The translations under genes were made by a program, and so were the position numbers. Positions 51,411 to 60,936 of a stretch of 64,000 nt of DNA are shown here, one piece after another (the stretch's first letter is position 1; each line of letters starts with the position of its first letter). Source of the DNA: Micromonospora rubida (GTDB lineage Bacteria > Actinomycetota > Actinomycetes > Mycobacteriales > Micromonosporaceae). The notes under the pieces are model-generated. The model was given only the letters and a program-made list of their open reading frames with translations, had not been told where the DNA came from and did no database searches. Location of the stretch: the NCBI RefSeq assembly GCF_009908295.1, contig NZ_JAAALO010000002.1, positions 223,490 through 287,489 of the forward strand, given 5' to 3'.

Positions 51411-54400
51411 TCAGGCAGCGGGGGTCCGGGCGGCTGCGGCGGCCCTCCGGGTGAGGGCGACGGTGGCCTCGGCGCGGACGCCGTTGACCGTCACCGCGAG
51501 CTGGACCGTCGCGCCCGGACGCAGCGCCGTCAGCACGCCGGTCGCCGGGTCGAACCGGGCCACGTGCCAGGGCCGCAGCCCGACGACCGATCCGACGAGG
51601 ACGCTCGGCGAGGCGGACCAGTCCGCGCTGACCGGGGCGGCCACCGGCACGACTCGCCCGCCCGGCTGGGTCAGCGTCGCGGTGACCCGGGCCGGGGCGC
51701 CGACCGCCACCGTCTCCGGCGCGGCCAGCGCGAGCTGGTCGACGTGGGCGTGGAACTCGGCGGCCACCCAGCGGGGGCCCTCGGCGAGCGGGTCGCGGCG
51801 GGCCCGCTCGGCCTCGGCCGGGGTGACCGGGTCGACGCCGAACTCCGTCCAGCCGGTGAAGCCGCCGAGCTGCGCCGGGGTGGACGGATTCTTGCCCGAG
51901 TTGCCGTTGATCACGTACGGCACCCCGTCGACCCGGTCGGCGTGGAACGTGCCGACGTGGCCGTTGACGACGAGCGCGCCCTTGCCGGTGCGGTGCTGGA
52001 AGTCGGCGAGCCACTGCTCGACCAGCGCCGCCTCCTTGCGGTCGCCGAGCTGGCTGGCCTTGGCCGGGCTCGGGTCGCGCGGCGGGTGGTGGAACAGCAC
52101 GGCCACCGAGCCGACGTTCCGGTCGGCGGCCGCCCGGTCCAGGGTGTCGCGCAGCAGCTCGACCTGGTCGAAGCCGCTGCCGCGCAGCGACCCGGCGGCC
52201 GTGTTGAGCGTGACGAACCGGGTGCCCGCGTGGTCGAAGACCCGCGAGGTGGCCCCGAACGCGGCGGTGAAGTTGCCGATCGGGGCACCCATGATCTCGT
52301 GGTTGCCGGGGACGTAGTAGTAGGGCAGCTCGCCGCCCAACTCCTCGTCGAGGATCCGCTTCGCCAGGGCGAAGTCCGCCGGGTACGCGGTGTCCACGAA
52401 GTCCCCGTTGATCACCAGGAAGTCCGGATCGGCGGCCCGGATCTCGCGCAGCGTGCGGCGGGCCTGGGCGACCAGGTCGCTGTCCGGGGCGGCGGCGACG
52501 AACTGGGCGTCGGACATGACCGCGAAGCGCCAGGGCGCCCCGTCGACGGTGCCGTCACGCAACACCACCCGGTCGGTACGCGGCTCCTCGGCCGGCGCGT
52601 CGACCGTCGGGGGAACCTTCGCCACCAGGTCGTCGACGACGATCTCGCTGGTGTACTGGGCGGCGGCGTTGGTCTCCGCGACGTAGAACCGGCGCACCCG
52701 CACCGGGTACTGCACCCCGGCCGGGACGGCGAACTCGACGTACTTCCAGCCGGTCCAGGTGATCAGCGGGCCGCGCAGCACGTGCTGGGTGTCCTGGGCG
52801 TCGTGCAGGTGCAGGCTGGGCCACTCCCCTTTGCCGCTTCCGTTGATCCACATGCCGAACGCCTGCGGCTGGCCGGGCACCTCGATCCAGGCCGGCGGGT
52901 CGGCGTACGCGGCGCGGGTGCCGGTGGACTGACTGAAGTCGTACGACATCTTCAGGCCGGTGCCGGTGTGGCCCGGCGCCGGGGCGACGGAGCCGCTGGC
53001 CCGGGCCTGGCTGAACTTCCAGGACGCCGCGTCGTCGAAGGTGGCCACCGGGACGTCGGTGAGCCCGACGGTGACCGGCAGCACGGTGGTCCGGGCCCCG
53101 ACGCGCACGGTGACCAGGGCGGAGCCGCTGTCGGTGAGCGCCTTGACCGAGAGGTTGCCGTCCTCGGTGGGGGTGACGTCGAGCAGGCTCCGGTCGTAGT
53201 CGAGCCGCAGGTCGGCGGGCTCGATCGGGGCGGTGTTGCCCTCGGCGTCGTAGCCGACGACGCCGATCAGGGCGGCATCGCCGGCCCGCTTCAGGCCGAC
53301 CCGGTCCGTGGTCGCGTCGATCCGGGCCAGCGGGCCGAGCACGGTGAGGGCGAGCGTCCCGCTGGCCCCACCCCGCTGGGCGGTGACGGTGGTGCGGCCG
53401 GGCAGGAGGGCCCGGAAGACGCCGCCGCGGTCGACCATCCCGTGGACCGCGGGATTCACCCGCCAGGCCGGGGTGCCGGCCGCCGGGCCGTACGTCTCGT
53501 CGTGGCCGGCGGCGGTGAGCCGGCGGGTCAGGCCGGGGAAGACCCGGTCGGGCCGGCCGCCCCGGACCGGGGCGACGCCCGGCGCGGCGGTCGGGTCGCT
53601 GGTGGTACGCAGCCAGTAGCCGGTGAGCCGGCCGCTGCCCTTCGGCGCGTAGATGGCCAGGCCGTTGGGCACGGCGCGCTCGGCACCGTCGGACGGGCTG
53701 TTCGCCACCTCGACGGTCGCCTCGCCGGGGCGGCGGGCCAGCAGGGTCGAGGAGCCGCCGCCGTCGAGGTTGAGCGCGGTCCACGCGCCCAACTCGGCCA
53801 TCATCCGACCCATCTCGGTCTGGCTGACGCCCCGGCTGTCCACCTGCCGGCCGTCCACGGTGAGCATGATCATGCGCTTGCCGTCGGCGGTGAAGCCGAC
53901 CGCGGTGCGCGGCGCCAGGGAGGCGTCGGCGATGCTCTGCACCGCCCCGTCGCGGACCAACACGCTGCTGCCGCCGACCGCCGCGCGCAGGGTGCCGCCG
54001 TCGGAGGGCTTCGGCTGGTACGCCACGCTCACCGCGTCGCCCGGCCGCAGGCCGGCGAGGGCGTCCGCGCCGGCGTCCCGGCCGAGCAGCACGGTGGTGC
54101 CGGCGGGGATCGGGCCGGCGCCGGCCGCCGTGGTCACCGTCGCGACGCGGCCGTCGACCACGGTCACCTCGGCGACGCGCTGCGCCCCCTCCACCGCACG
54201 TTCCCGGGTGTACGCGCCCCAGAGCGGGGTGAACAGGCCGATCCCGTTCGCCTGCACCATGTTGTTGAACTGGGTCAGCGGCACCGGGCCGGCGGGCAGG
54301 GTGGCGGTGCCGTCGAAGTTCACCTGGATCACCCGGCCGAGGCCGTCGGCGCTGATCGCGACGGCGTTGTTGTGCCCGGCGACGGGCGACTGGACCAACT

Positions 54401-54917
54401 CCCCGGCGCGTACCCCGATCCCCTGGGCCGCCCCGGAGTTGTTGATGTCGAAGAAGTCGCCGTTGACGGCGGCGACGGCCCGGGACCGGTCCACCGCACC
54501 GCGCAGCGGCTCGGCCTTCGCCACCTCGCCGGAGTTGACGTAGTCCACGGTGACCCCGCCGGTGAGGTCGGCGGTCAGCGCGTCGGCGCGTAGCCAGCCG
54601 TCGGCGTCGTAGCGGTCGAAGGAGGTCAGGTCGAGGCCGGGGGCGACCGGCCGGACGGTCTTCGCGGTTTCCAGGCCACCGGCCGGCTCGACGCCGGAGG
54701 CGGCGGCGCGGGTGGGGGCACTGGCCGCTGCCGGGTCACCGGCGAGGGCGACCGCGTCGGCGGGGGCGGACGAGGCGCGGGGGGCGTCCTCGGCGGCGGT
54801 CCCGCCGGCCGGGGCCGGGGGTGGGCCGGCCGTGGCCGGCGCGGGGCCGGTCAGGGTGAGTAGCGGCGTCAGCAGCAGGACGCCGGCGAGGTGAGCGGAT
54901 CGACTGCGGGTACGCAT
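51411..54917 (-). CDS. Secreted phosphodiester glycosidase-metallophosphatase fusion
   Basis: A 1168-residue exported protein. A signal peptide (LAGVLLLTPLLTLTGPAPATA) and Ala/Pro linker are followed by a phosphodiester glycosidase (NAGPA-like) domain at about 90-430, with VAAVNGDFFDINNSGAAQGI and LNLDGGGSST. Next come Ig-like/beta-sandwich modules (about 450-800). A calcineurin-like phosphoesterase follows (about 820-1070), with VMSDAQF, VINGDFVD, YVPGNHE, LFHHPP and VVNGHVGTFH. A BIG2-like end domain closes it. The two catalytic activities suggest stepwise breakdown of a phosphodiester-linked sugar polymer outside the cell; the substrate is inferred. Confidence 0.88.
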   Translation of the reverse strand: MRTRSRSAHLAGVLLLTPLLTLTGPAPATAGPPPAPAGGTAAEDAPRASSAPADAVALAGDPAAASAPTRAAASGVEPAGGLETAKTVRPVAPGLDLTSFDRYDADGWLRADALTADLTGGVTVDYVNSGEVAKAEPLRGAVDRSRAVAAVNGDFFDINNSGAAQGIGVRAGELVQSPVAGHNNAVAISADGLGRVIQVNFDGTATLPAGPVPLTQFNNMVQANGIGLFTPLWGAYTRERAVEGAQRVAEVTVVDGRVATVTTAAGAGPIPAGTTVLLGRDAGADALAGLRPGDAVSVAYQPKPSDGGTLRAAVGGSSVLVRDGAVQSIADASLAPRTAVGFTADGKRMIMLTVDGRQVDSRGVSQTEMGRMMAELGAWTALNLDGGGSSTLLARRPGEATVEVANSPSDGAERAVPNGLAIYAPKGSGRLTGYWLRTTSDPTAAPGVAPVRGGRPDRVFPGLTRRLTAAGHDETYGPAAGTPAWRVNPAVHGMVDRGGVFRALLPGRTTVTAQRGGASGTLALTVLGPLARIDATTDRVGLKRAGDAALIGVVGYDAEGNTAPIEPADLRLDYDRSLLDVTPTEDGNLSVKALTDSGSALVTVRVGARTTVLPVTVGLTDVPVATFDDAASWKFSQARASGSVAPAPGHTGTGLKMSYDFSQSTGTRAAYADPPAWIEVPGQPQAFGMWINGSGKGEWPSLHLHDAQDTQHVLRGPLITWTGWKYVEFAVPAGVQYPVRVRRFYVAETNAAAQYTSEIVVDDLVAKVPPTVDAPAEEPRTDRVVLRDGTVDGAPWRFAVMSDAQFVAAAPDSDLVAQARRTLREIRAADPDFLVINGDFVDTAYPADFALAKRILDEELGGELPYYYVPGNHEIMGAPIGNFTAAFGATSRVFDHAGTRFVTLNTAAGSLRGSGFDQVELLRDTLDRAAADRNVGSVAVLFHHPPRDPSPAKASQLGDRKEAALVEQWLADFQHRTGKGALVVNGHVGTFHADRVDGVPYVINGNSGKNPSTPAQLGGFTGWTEFGVDPVTPAEAERARRDPLAEGPRWVAAEFHAHVDQLALAAPETVAVGAPARVTATLTQPGGRVVPVAAPVSADWSASPSVLVGSVVGLRPWHVARFDPATGVLTALRPGATVQLAVTVNGVRAEATVALTRRAAAAARTPAA

Positions 54918-55020
54918 GGGCGCCAGTCAACCCGACGGTGAACAGAAGTTTCAATACCTGGCGGCTTAACCGAAGGAAAACTTCACGTCGGCCGACCCGG
55001 CCGGCCTGCCCCGACGACGC

Positions 55021-55054
55021 GGAAGGGCACGGCCGCGAGCGGCCGTGCCCTTCC
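55021..55054 (-). terminator. Terminator after rho
   Basis: A perfect 15-bp stem (GGAAGGGCACGGCCG, 55021-55035, with 55040-55054) with a four-base loop lies 15 bases past the rho stop codon. Confidence 0.85.
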
Positions 55055-55069
55055 GTCAGTCCCTCCGGG

Positions 55070-57346
55070 TCACTCCCCCGGCGTGGACTTCGCGATCTGC
55101 ATCAGGAACTCGATGTTGGTGCGGGTCTGCTTGAGCTTGTCGAGCAGCAGGTCCATCGCCGCCTGCGAGTCCAGCGAGTGCAGGACCTTGCGGAGCTTGT
55201 GGAGGATTGCCAGCTCCTCGGGTGCGAGCAGGACCTCCTCCTTACGCGTACCGGACGGGTTGACGTCGATGGCCGGGAAGGTCCGCTTGTCGGCGATCCT
55301 CCGGTCCAGCTTCAGCTCCGCGTTGCCGGTGCCCTTGAACTCCTCGAAGATGACCGTGTCCGCCATGGACCCGGTCTCCACCAGCGCCGTGGCGATGATG
55401 GTCAGCGAGCCGCCGTTCTCGATGTTGCGGGCCGCACCGAGGAAGCGCTTCGGCGGGTAGAGGGCCGTGGAGTCGATACCACCCGACATGATCCGGCCCG
55501 AGGCCGGCGCCGCCAGGTTGTACGACCGACCGAGCCGGGTCACCGAGTCGAGCAGCACGACGACGTCGTGCCCCAGCTCGACCAGGCGCTTCGCCCGCTC
55601 GATCGCCAGCTCCGCCACCGTCGTGTGGTCCTGCGGCGGACGGTCGAACGTGGCCGCGATGACCTCGCCCTTGATCGACCGCTGCATGTCGGTGACCTCT
55701 TCGGGCCGCTCGTCCACCAGCACCACCATCAGGTGGCACTCCGGGTTGTTGTGCGTGATCGCGTTCGCGATCGCCTGGAGCACCATCGTCTTACCCGCCT
55801 TGGGCGGCGACTGGATGAGTGCCCGCTGGCCCTTGCCGATCGGCATGACCAGGTCGATGACCCGGGTCGTCAGGATGTGCGGCTCGGTCTCCAACCGCAG
55901 GCGCTCCTGCGGGTAGAGCGGAGTGAGCTTGTAGAACTCCGGCCGACGCTTCGCCTCGTCCGGCTCCATCCCGTTGATGGTGTCCAGCCGCATCAGCGGG
56001 TTGTACTTGTCCCGCCGCTGCTCGCCGTCCCGAGCCGAACGCACCGCACCGGTGATCGCGTCACCGCGCCGCAGGCCGTACTTCTTGATCTGGGACATCG
56101 AGACGTACACGTCGTTCGGGCCGGCCAGGTAGCCGGTGGTCCGGACGAAGGCGTAGTTGTCGAGCACGTCGATGATGCCGGCGACCGGGACGAGGACGTC
56201 ATCCTCGCCCACCTGCGGCTCGCGGCCTCCGCCGCCACCGCCACCGCCGACGCCAGCGCCGACGCCGTCCTCGCCGCGCTCACCACGGCCCCGACGGCGG
56301 TCCCGGAAGCGACTGCGCCGGCCCCGCCGGCCGCCGTTCTCGTCGTCGTCGTCGTTGTTGTTGTCACGATCTGCGCGCGGGCCCCGGTCGTTACGGTCGC
56401 CCCGGTCGTTGCGGTCACCGCGATCGGTCCGCTCGCCACGGTCGGCACGCTCGGCCCGGTCGGCACGCTCGGCCCGGTCGGTCCGCTCGCCACGGTCAGC
56501 ACGCTCGGTCCGCTCGCCACGGTCGGCACGGTCGGTCCGCTCGCCACGGTCGGTCCGCTCGCCACGGTCGGGCCGCTCGGCACGGTCGGTCCGGTCGGGC
56601 CGCTCGGCACGGTCGGTCCGGTCGGGCCGCTCGGCACGCTCGGGCCGCTCGGCACGCTCGGGCCGCTCGGCACGCTCGGGCCGCTCGGCACGCTCGGGCC
56701 GCTCGGCACGCTCGGGCCGCTCGGGCCGCTCGGCACGCTCGGGCCGCTCGGGCCGCTCGGCACGCTCGGGCCGCTCGGCACGCTCGGGCCGCTCGGCACG
56801 CTCGGCCTGGTCCCGGCCGCCCCGGCCCTCGCCGCGCTCCCGGCGGCCCTCGCCGCGCTCGGCGGACTCGGTGACGGTCGCGGCCGGCGCCTCCTCGGCA
56901 CGAGGCTCGGCCGGCCGGGTCTCGGCCTCGGCGGCCCGGGACTCGACAGTGGCGGCGGCCCGGCTGCGCCGGGTCCTGGTCCGGCCCTCGGTCGGCGCGG
57001 CAACGGCCGGCTCGGCCTGGGCCCGGTTCTGGTCGGCGCCGGACGGGGTCTGGGAGACCTCCACGTGCACCTCCTCACGGGCGGGGGCAGCAGCCGCGAC
57101 CTCGGCCCGCGGTCGAGGGGTCCCGGTGGCGGCACCGCCCTGACGTTCGGTGATCGCGCTGATCAGCTCGCCCTTGCGCATGCGAGCCGTACCAGAGATG
57201 CCGAGCGACGCGGCCAGGCTCTGCAGCTCCGGCAGCAGCATCGCCGACAGACCGGTGCCGCTGCGCCGACGGCGAACGGGGGCGGCGGCGGTGGCGTCGC
57301 CAGCGACGTTGGAAACATCCGACGTCACGTCGGTGGTGTCGCTCAA
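55070..57346 (-). CDS. rho: Transcription termination factor Rho with long Arg-rich insert
   Basis: An RNA-dependent ATPase that ends transcription. The 758 residues comprise an N-terminal Rho_N/SAP-like domain (LLPELQSLAASLGISGTARM), an insert of about 260 residues (roughly 75-335), an RNA-binding domain and the ATPase core. The core shows PPKAGKTMVLQ, VDERPEEVTDM and LLDSVTRLGRSYN. The insert is built from RPERAE-type and RGERTDRAD-type repeats plus an Asn/Asp run. The start codon is TTG (57346) with GGAAGGA upstream; homologous N-termini support it. Inserts here are usual in actinobacteria, but this one is strikingly repetitive. Confidence 0.97.
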   Translation of the reverse strand: MSDTTDVTSDVSNVAGDATAAAPVRRRRSGTGLSAMLLPELQSLAASLGISGTARMRKGELISAITERQGGAATGTPRPRAEVAAAAPAREEVHVEVSQTPSGADQNRAQAEPAVAAPTEGRTRTRRSRAAATVESRAAEAETRPAEPRAEEAPAATVTESAERGEGRRERGEGRGGRDQAERAERPERAERPERAERPERPERAERPERPERAERPERAERPERAERPERAERPERAERPDRTDRAERPDRTDRAERPDRGERTDRGERTDRADRGERTERADRGERTDRAERADRAERADRGERTDRGDRNDRGDRNDRGPRADRDNNNDDDDENGGRRGRRSRFRDRRRGRGERGEDGVGAGVGGGGGGGGREPQVGEDDVLVPVAGIIDVLDNYAFVRTTGYLAGPNDVYVSMSQIKKYGLRRGDAITGAVRSARDGEQRRDKYNPLMRLDTINGMEPDEAKRRPEFYKLTPLYPQERLRLETEPHILTTRVIDLVMPIGKGQRALIQSPPKAGKTMVLQAIANAITHNNPECHLMVVLVDERPEEVTDMQRSIKGEVIAATFDRPPQDHTTVAELAIERAKRLVELGHDVVVLLDSVTRLGRSYNLAAPASGRIMSGGIDSTALYPPKRFLGAARNIENGGSLTIIATALVETGSMADTVIFEEFKGTGNAELKLDRRIADKRTFPAIDVNPSGTRKEEVLLAPEELAILHKLRKVLHSLDSQAAMDLLLDKLKQTRTNIEFLMQIAKSTPGE
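56440..56815. repeat. In-frame minisatellite inside rho
   Basis: An 18-bp unit (GGGCCGCTCGGCACGCTC on the plus strand) and shortened variants repeat from about 56575 to 56815, and related 12-18-bp units (CGCTCGCCACGGTCGG type) from about 56440. Because units are multiples of three, copy-number changes keep the rho frame. Confidence 0.85.
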
Positions 57347-57642
57347 TGGATTCCTTCCCTCGATAGGCCGGGACTGCCCGGAGTCGACAAGCAGGTGGCC
57401 GGGCGGCCTCGGTGCACCCGCCTCGCATGACGCGTCGCGGGAGACTGTAAACAGCAGCCGGTCGGGGTTCCCGACTCACCAACATCGGTGAGCAGGTCTC
57501 GCCGTCTGCGGGCGACCTGCGGAAACTGCGGTGCGGCGTGGGCCTTAAGCAGAGGTGACGGGCTGACCGCCGAGAGCTTCGGGGGTTCGCCGACCCGCAG
57601 GAAGATCGCATGCTTCGCGGCTGTGCTAAGTCTAGAGCGTAA
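57347..57642 (-). other. rho leader region
   Basis: 296 bases between thrB and rho without a gene. TAGACT (minus strand 57634-57629) eight bases beyond the thrB stop is a possible -10, preceded by TTGATT too close to be its -35. That would give rho a roughly 275-base leader, long enough for autoregulation by Rho. Confidence 0.45.
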
Positions 57643-58587
57643 TCAACTCTTCCGACCTGCGGCAACAGGGTCCCGCTCGGCGTGTCCAAGTCTACCCCGT
57701 GCGACCCGTGCTCCGTGCACGTCTATGGCCAACCGCAGAATCCGCCACCCTGTTCCCACCGAGAAGCCCGGGCCAGGCTCGCTCAGCGCCAGCACCGTCG
57801 GCCCGGCCCCACTGACCACGGCAGCCACACCGGCCGCACGCAGCGCGTCGACCAGGGCAGACGTGCCGGGCATCCCCTCGGCGCGGTAGTCCTGATGCAG
57901 CCGGTCGACCGTGGCGGGCAGCAGCAGGGCCGGCTCGGCGGTCAGTGCGTGCACCAGCAGCGAGGCCCGGCCGGCGGTGAGCGCGGCGTCGGCATGCGGG
58001 ACGGAGCCGGGCAGCGCGGCCCGGGCCACGGCGGTCAGGCCGCGCTCCTCGGGCACGAAGACCATCGGCCGCACCCGGTCGTCGACGGCCAGCGAGACCG
58101 CGCGGGCGCCGGACGGCTCCGTCCAGGCGATCGTGAAGCCGCCGAGCAGACAGGGGGCCACATTGTCCGGGTGTCCCTCGATCTCCGCCGCCAGCCGCAG
58201 TGCGCCCGCGTCGTCGAGCCGGGTGTCGCCGTCGACGACCAGCGCCCGGGCGAGCTGCACGCCGGCCACGATGGCAGCCGACGAGGAGCCCAGGCCGCGG
58301 GCCTGCGGGATCCGGTTGACACATTCCACGGAAAAGCCCGACGGCTGGCCGCCCAGCGCGTCGAAGGTGGCCCGCATCGCCTGGGCGACGAGGTGCGCGT
58401 CGTCGTCGGGCAGCTCACCCGCGCCCTGCCCGGTCACCGTCACCCGGACGCCGTCGGGCACCACCTCGGCGGCCACGTCGTCGTACAGGCCAAGCGCCAG
58501 CCCCAACGCGTCGAACCCCGGACCGAGGTTGGCGCTGGTGGCGGGGACCCGGACCTTGACCGGCCCGGACACGAATGTCGTCGGCAC
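57643..58587 (-). CDS. thrB: Homoserine kinase
   Basis: A GHMP-family kinase phosphorylating homoserine for threonine synthesis. The 314 residues have VPATSANLGPGFDALGLAL at the N-terminus and the ATP loop PQARGLGSSSAAIVAG. Motif 3 is AAVVSGAGPTVLAL. The GTG start has TAGCAT six bases upstream and no ribosome site, so it is probably leaderless. In many actinobacteria it follows hom and thrC; here an MFS gene lies upstream instead. Confidence 0.96.
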   Translation of the reverse strand: MPTTFVSGPVKVRVPATSANLGPGFDALGLALGLYDDVAAEVVPDGVRVTVTGQGAGELPDDDAHLVAQAMRATFDALGGQPSGFSVECVNRIPQARGLGSSSAAIVAGVQLARALVVDGDTRLDDAGALRLAAEIEGHPDNVAPCLLGGFTIAWTEPSGARAVSLAVDDRVRPMVFVPEERGLTAVARAALPGSVPHADAALTAGRASLLVHALTAEPALLLPATVDRLHQDYRAEGMPGTSALVDALRAAGVAAVVSGAGPTVLALSEPGPGFSVGTGWRILRLAIDVHGARVARGRLGHAERDPVAAGRKS

Positions 58588-58705
58588 GCGCTCATGCTAG
58601 GCCGCCGGGGCGGCCCGGCGGCGGTCCGCCCGGCCCGTGGGATTCGTCCGTCCCCGCCAGCCTGCCGGAACGGTCACGAGGCGTGACCCCACTCCCGTCC
58701 GACGG

Positions 58706-59944
58706 TCAGCGGGCCGGCGCGGGCTCGGCGACCGGGTCGGTCAGCGAGAGCCGCCGGGTGGCGATCCGCCAGCCGACCGCGTAGACCAGCGTGACCAGGC
58801 CGCAGCCGGCCAGCACCACCCGCTCGTCCACCAGGTCGATCACCCCGGCCACCACGAGCTGGCTGACCGAGACGGCGAGCGTCGCCAGCATCATGTCGGT
58901 GGCGAAGACCCGGCCGCGCAGCCGGTCCGGCACCTCGCCCTGAAGGGCGAAATTCGACATCACCCAGTTGCTCCCGCCGGCGAAGTGCGCCACGAAGACC
59001 AGCGCCAGCACCAGCGGGAACCAGTCGACCACCGAGGTGCCCAGGTAGGCCAGGCCGTAGAGGGACATCGACAGGGCCAGGCCGGGCAGCAGCCAGGCCC
59101 GGTTGGTCAGCACCCGGCGCATCAGGATCGGACCGACCAGCGCGCCGGCGCCGCGCACCGCGAAGAGCAGGCCGGTGCCGATCGCGCCCACCCCGTACAG
59201 GCCGGCGAGCAGCGGGAAGACGGTGAGCACGCCGTTGCCCAGTCCCACTGCGGACTTCACGGTGACCAGCCCGAGGACCCGGGGACGGTGACCGATGTAG
59301 CCCAGCGCCTCCCGGATCGCCGCCCAGGTGCGCTGGGCGGGCACGGCGGCGTCCCGGGGGGCCTGCAACGGACGGCGGATCAGCGCCGCCAGTCCCACCG
59401 CCAGCGTCAGGCCGACCGCGGCCACCCAGAAGCAGACGTACGGGCCTGCGGCGGCGCTGAGCACACCGCCCAGCGAGGCGCCGACGACGGTCATCGTGCC
59501 CCAGGCGGAGCCGGCGACCGCGTTGCCTGCGGCCAGTTCCTCCGGGTCGAGGACGTTGGGCAGGGCGGCCTGGGCGGCCGGGGAGTAGAACGCCTTCGCC
59601 ACCGCCACCACGGCGATCCCCGCCATCGCCAGCCACGCCGTGTCGGCGCTGCGGACGCCGAGCAGCAGCAGCACGCCGAGCAGCGACGCCACGTTGGCCG
59701 CCATCATGATCTTCTTGCGGTCGAACCGGTCGGCGATCGTCCCGGTGTACGGCAGCAGCAGCGCCACCACGCCGGTGTCCACGGCCAGCACGAGCGCGCC
59801 CCAGACACCGCTGCCGGTCAGCGTCGGCAGCAGCACGAGCAGCGGCACCATGACGAACCAGTCGGCACCGAAGACGACCAGCTCGGCCAGGAAGAGATTG
59901 CGGAAGTCCCGGTTGCGGACCAGGACCGAGGTGGTGGGCGACAC
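58706..59944 (-). CDS. MFS transporter
   Basis: A 412-residue major facilitator with about 12 membrane helices, of the MFS_3/EntS-like exporter type. It begins RNRDFRNLFLAELVVFGADW; the loop 2-3 motif reads GTIADRFDRKKIMM. The GTG at 59944 is 11 bases after the deacetylase stop, so the two are likely cotranscribed. The frame continues upstream but overlaps the deacetylase. The substrate is unknown; siderophore or drug export is typical of the group. Confidence 0.88.
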   Translation of the reverse strand: MSPTTSVLVRNRDFRNLFLAELVVFGADWFVMVPLLVLLPTLTGSGVWGALVLAVDTGVVALLLPYTGTIADRFDRKKIMMAANVASLLGVLLLLGVRSADTAWLAMAGIAVVAVAKAFYSPAAQAALPNVLDPEELAAGNAVAGSAWGTMTVVGASLGGVLSAAAGPYVCFWVAAVGLTLAVGLAALIRRPLQAPRDAAVPAQRTWAAIREALGYIGHRPRVLGLVTVKSAVGLGNGVLTVFPLLAGLYGVGAIGTGLLFAVRGAGALVGPILMRRVLTNRAWLLPGLALSMSLYGLAYLGTSVVDWFPLVLALVFVAHFAGGSNWVMSNFALQGEVPDRLRGRVFATDMMLATLAVSVSQLVVAGVIDLVDERVVLAGCGLVTLVYAVGWRIATRRLSLTDPVAEPAPAR

Positions 59945-59955
59945 GTACCGGGACC

Positions 59956-60777
59956 CTACCCGCCGGCGCGTGGCAGGCTCGCCCGGCTCAGCAGCTCGGA
60001 GACGGTGACGAAGGTGAAGCCACGGTCCCGCAGCCCGGTGATCATGTCGGGCAGGCCGCGCAGCGCGATCAGCCGGTTGGCGGGCCCCACGTCGTGGGCG
60101 AGCAGGATGGCGCCCGGCTGCACATCGGCGACGATCCGGCGGGCATGCCCGGCGGGGTCGTCCGGGAACCTCCCCTCGAGCATCTGCACCGACCAGAGCA
60201 CGAGCCGGTAGTTCAGCCGGACGGCGGCGTGCAGCACCGCGCCGCCGAGGTGCCCGTACGGGGGGCGGAGCAGCCGGGGGGCCACCCCGACCGCCTCGGT
60301 GATCGCCTCGTGCGAGCGGCGCAGGTCGTCGTAGACCTCGGTGGCGTCCTTCCGGGCCAGGTCGTGGTGTGCCCAACTGTGGTTGCCCACCTCGTGCCGG
60401 CCGAGCCGGTCGCGCAGGATGCCGCCGTGCTGGCGGACCCGCTCCCCCACCAGGAAGAACGTGGCCGGCACGGCGTACTGGTCGAGGGTGTCCAGCGCCA
60501 TCGGCGTCCACTGCGGCCTCGGGCCGTCGTCGAAGGTGAGCGCGACCAGCCGCTGCTCGGTCCGGACCCCCCAGACGACCGACAGCTCGCCCGCGCCGAC
60601 CTCCTGGCGGTCGCTGCCCAGGGTGGCGCTGGCCGGGCCGCCGGCCAGCGGCAGCTTGCGGTCGGCGATCCAGGTGGTCTCGACGGTCGCCCCGGCCCCC
60701 AGAACCCCGCCACCGACGACCAGCCCGGCCCGGCGCAGCACGGCCCGCCGCCCCCACCGACCGACGCCGTCCGCCAT
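59956..60777 (-). CDS. Exported polysaccharide deacetylase
   Basis: A 273-residue NodB-domain protein. A basic N-terminus (GRWGRRAVLRRAGLVVGGGV) resembles a Tat signal. The catalytic domain has LVALTFDDGPRP, GNHSWAHHDL, LLRPPYGHLGG and ILLAHDVG, all standard metal and catalytic motifs. It likely deacetylates peptidoglycan or chitin-like polymers outside the membrane. It is distinct from the NodB protein at 23482, which has TFDAD. It is upstream of and probably cotranscribed with the MFS gene. Confidence 0.9.
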   Translation of the reverse strand: MADGVGRWGRRAVLRRAGLVVGGGVLGAGATVETTWIADRKLPLAGGPASATLGSDRQEVGAGELSVVWGVRTEQRLVALTFDDGPRPQWTPMALDTLDQYAVPATFFLVGERVRQHGGILRDRLGRHEVGNHSWAHHDLARKDATEVYDDLRRSHEAITEAVGVAPRLLRPPYGHLGGAVLHAAVRLNYRLVLWSVQMLEGRFPDDPAGHARRIVADVQPGAILLAHDVGPANRLIALRGLPDMITGLRDRGFTFVTVSELLSRASLPRAGG

Positions 60778-60886
60778 TGCCCGCTCCCGCCCCCAGTGAA
60801 CCGCCGCCGAGAGCGATTCGAGACCGCCATTATGCGCGTGCCGACCAGGCGCACCGAGCCGGGTGTGCGGCGGACCCCGTACGCAA

Positions 60887-60920
60887 CGCGCCCCCGCCGG
60901 AAAAACCCGGCGGGGGCGCG
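60887..60920 (-). terminator. Terminator after the RND gene
   Basis: A perfect 14-bp GC-rich stem (60887-60900 with 60907-60920) with an A-rich loop lies 16 bases beyond the RND stop codon. Confidence 0.82.
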
Positions 60921-60936
60921 TGGTGGCTGCGAACGG

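Noticed and set aside
56440..56815. Possible CRISPR array
   Set aside because: Units are 12-18 bp, contiguous and without unique spacers, and lie in frame inside rho. The GGGGT arrays near 2970 and 33310 are likewise simple tandem repeats.
54938..57430. Plus-strand frame with striking LGPLGTLG repeats opposite rho
   Set aside because: The repeat is the complement of the rho minisatellite; the protein has no start context or recognisable domain, while the opposite strand encodes clear Rho motifs.
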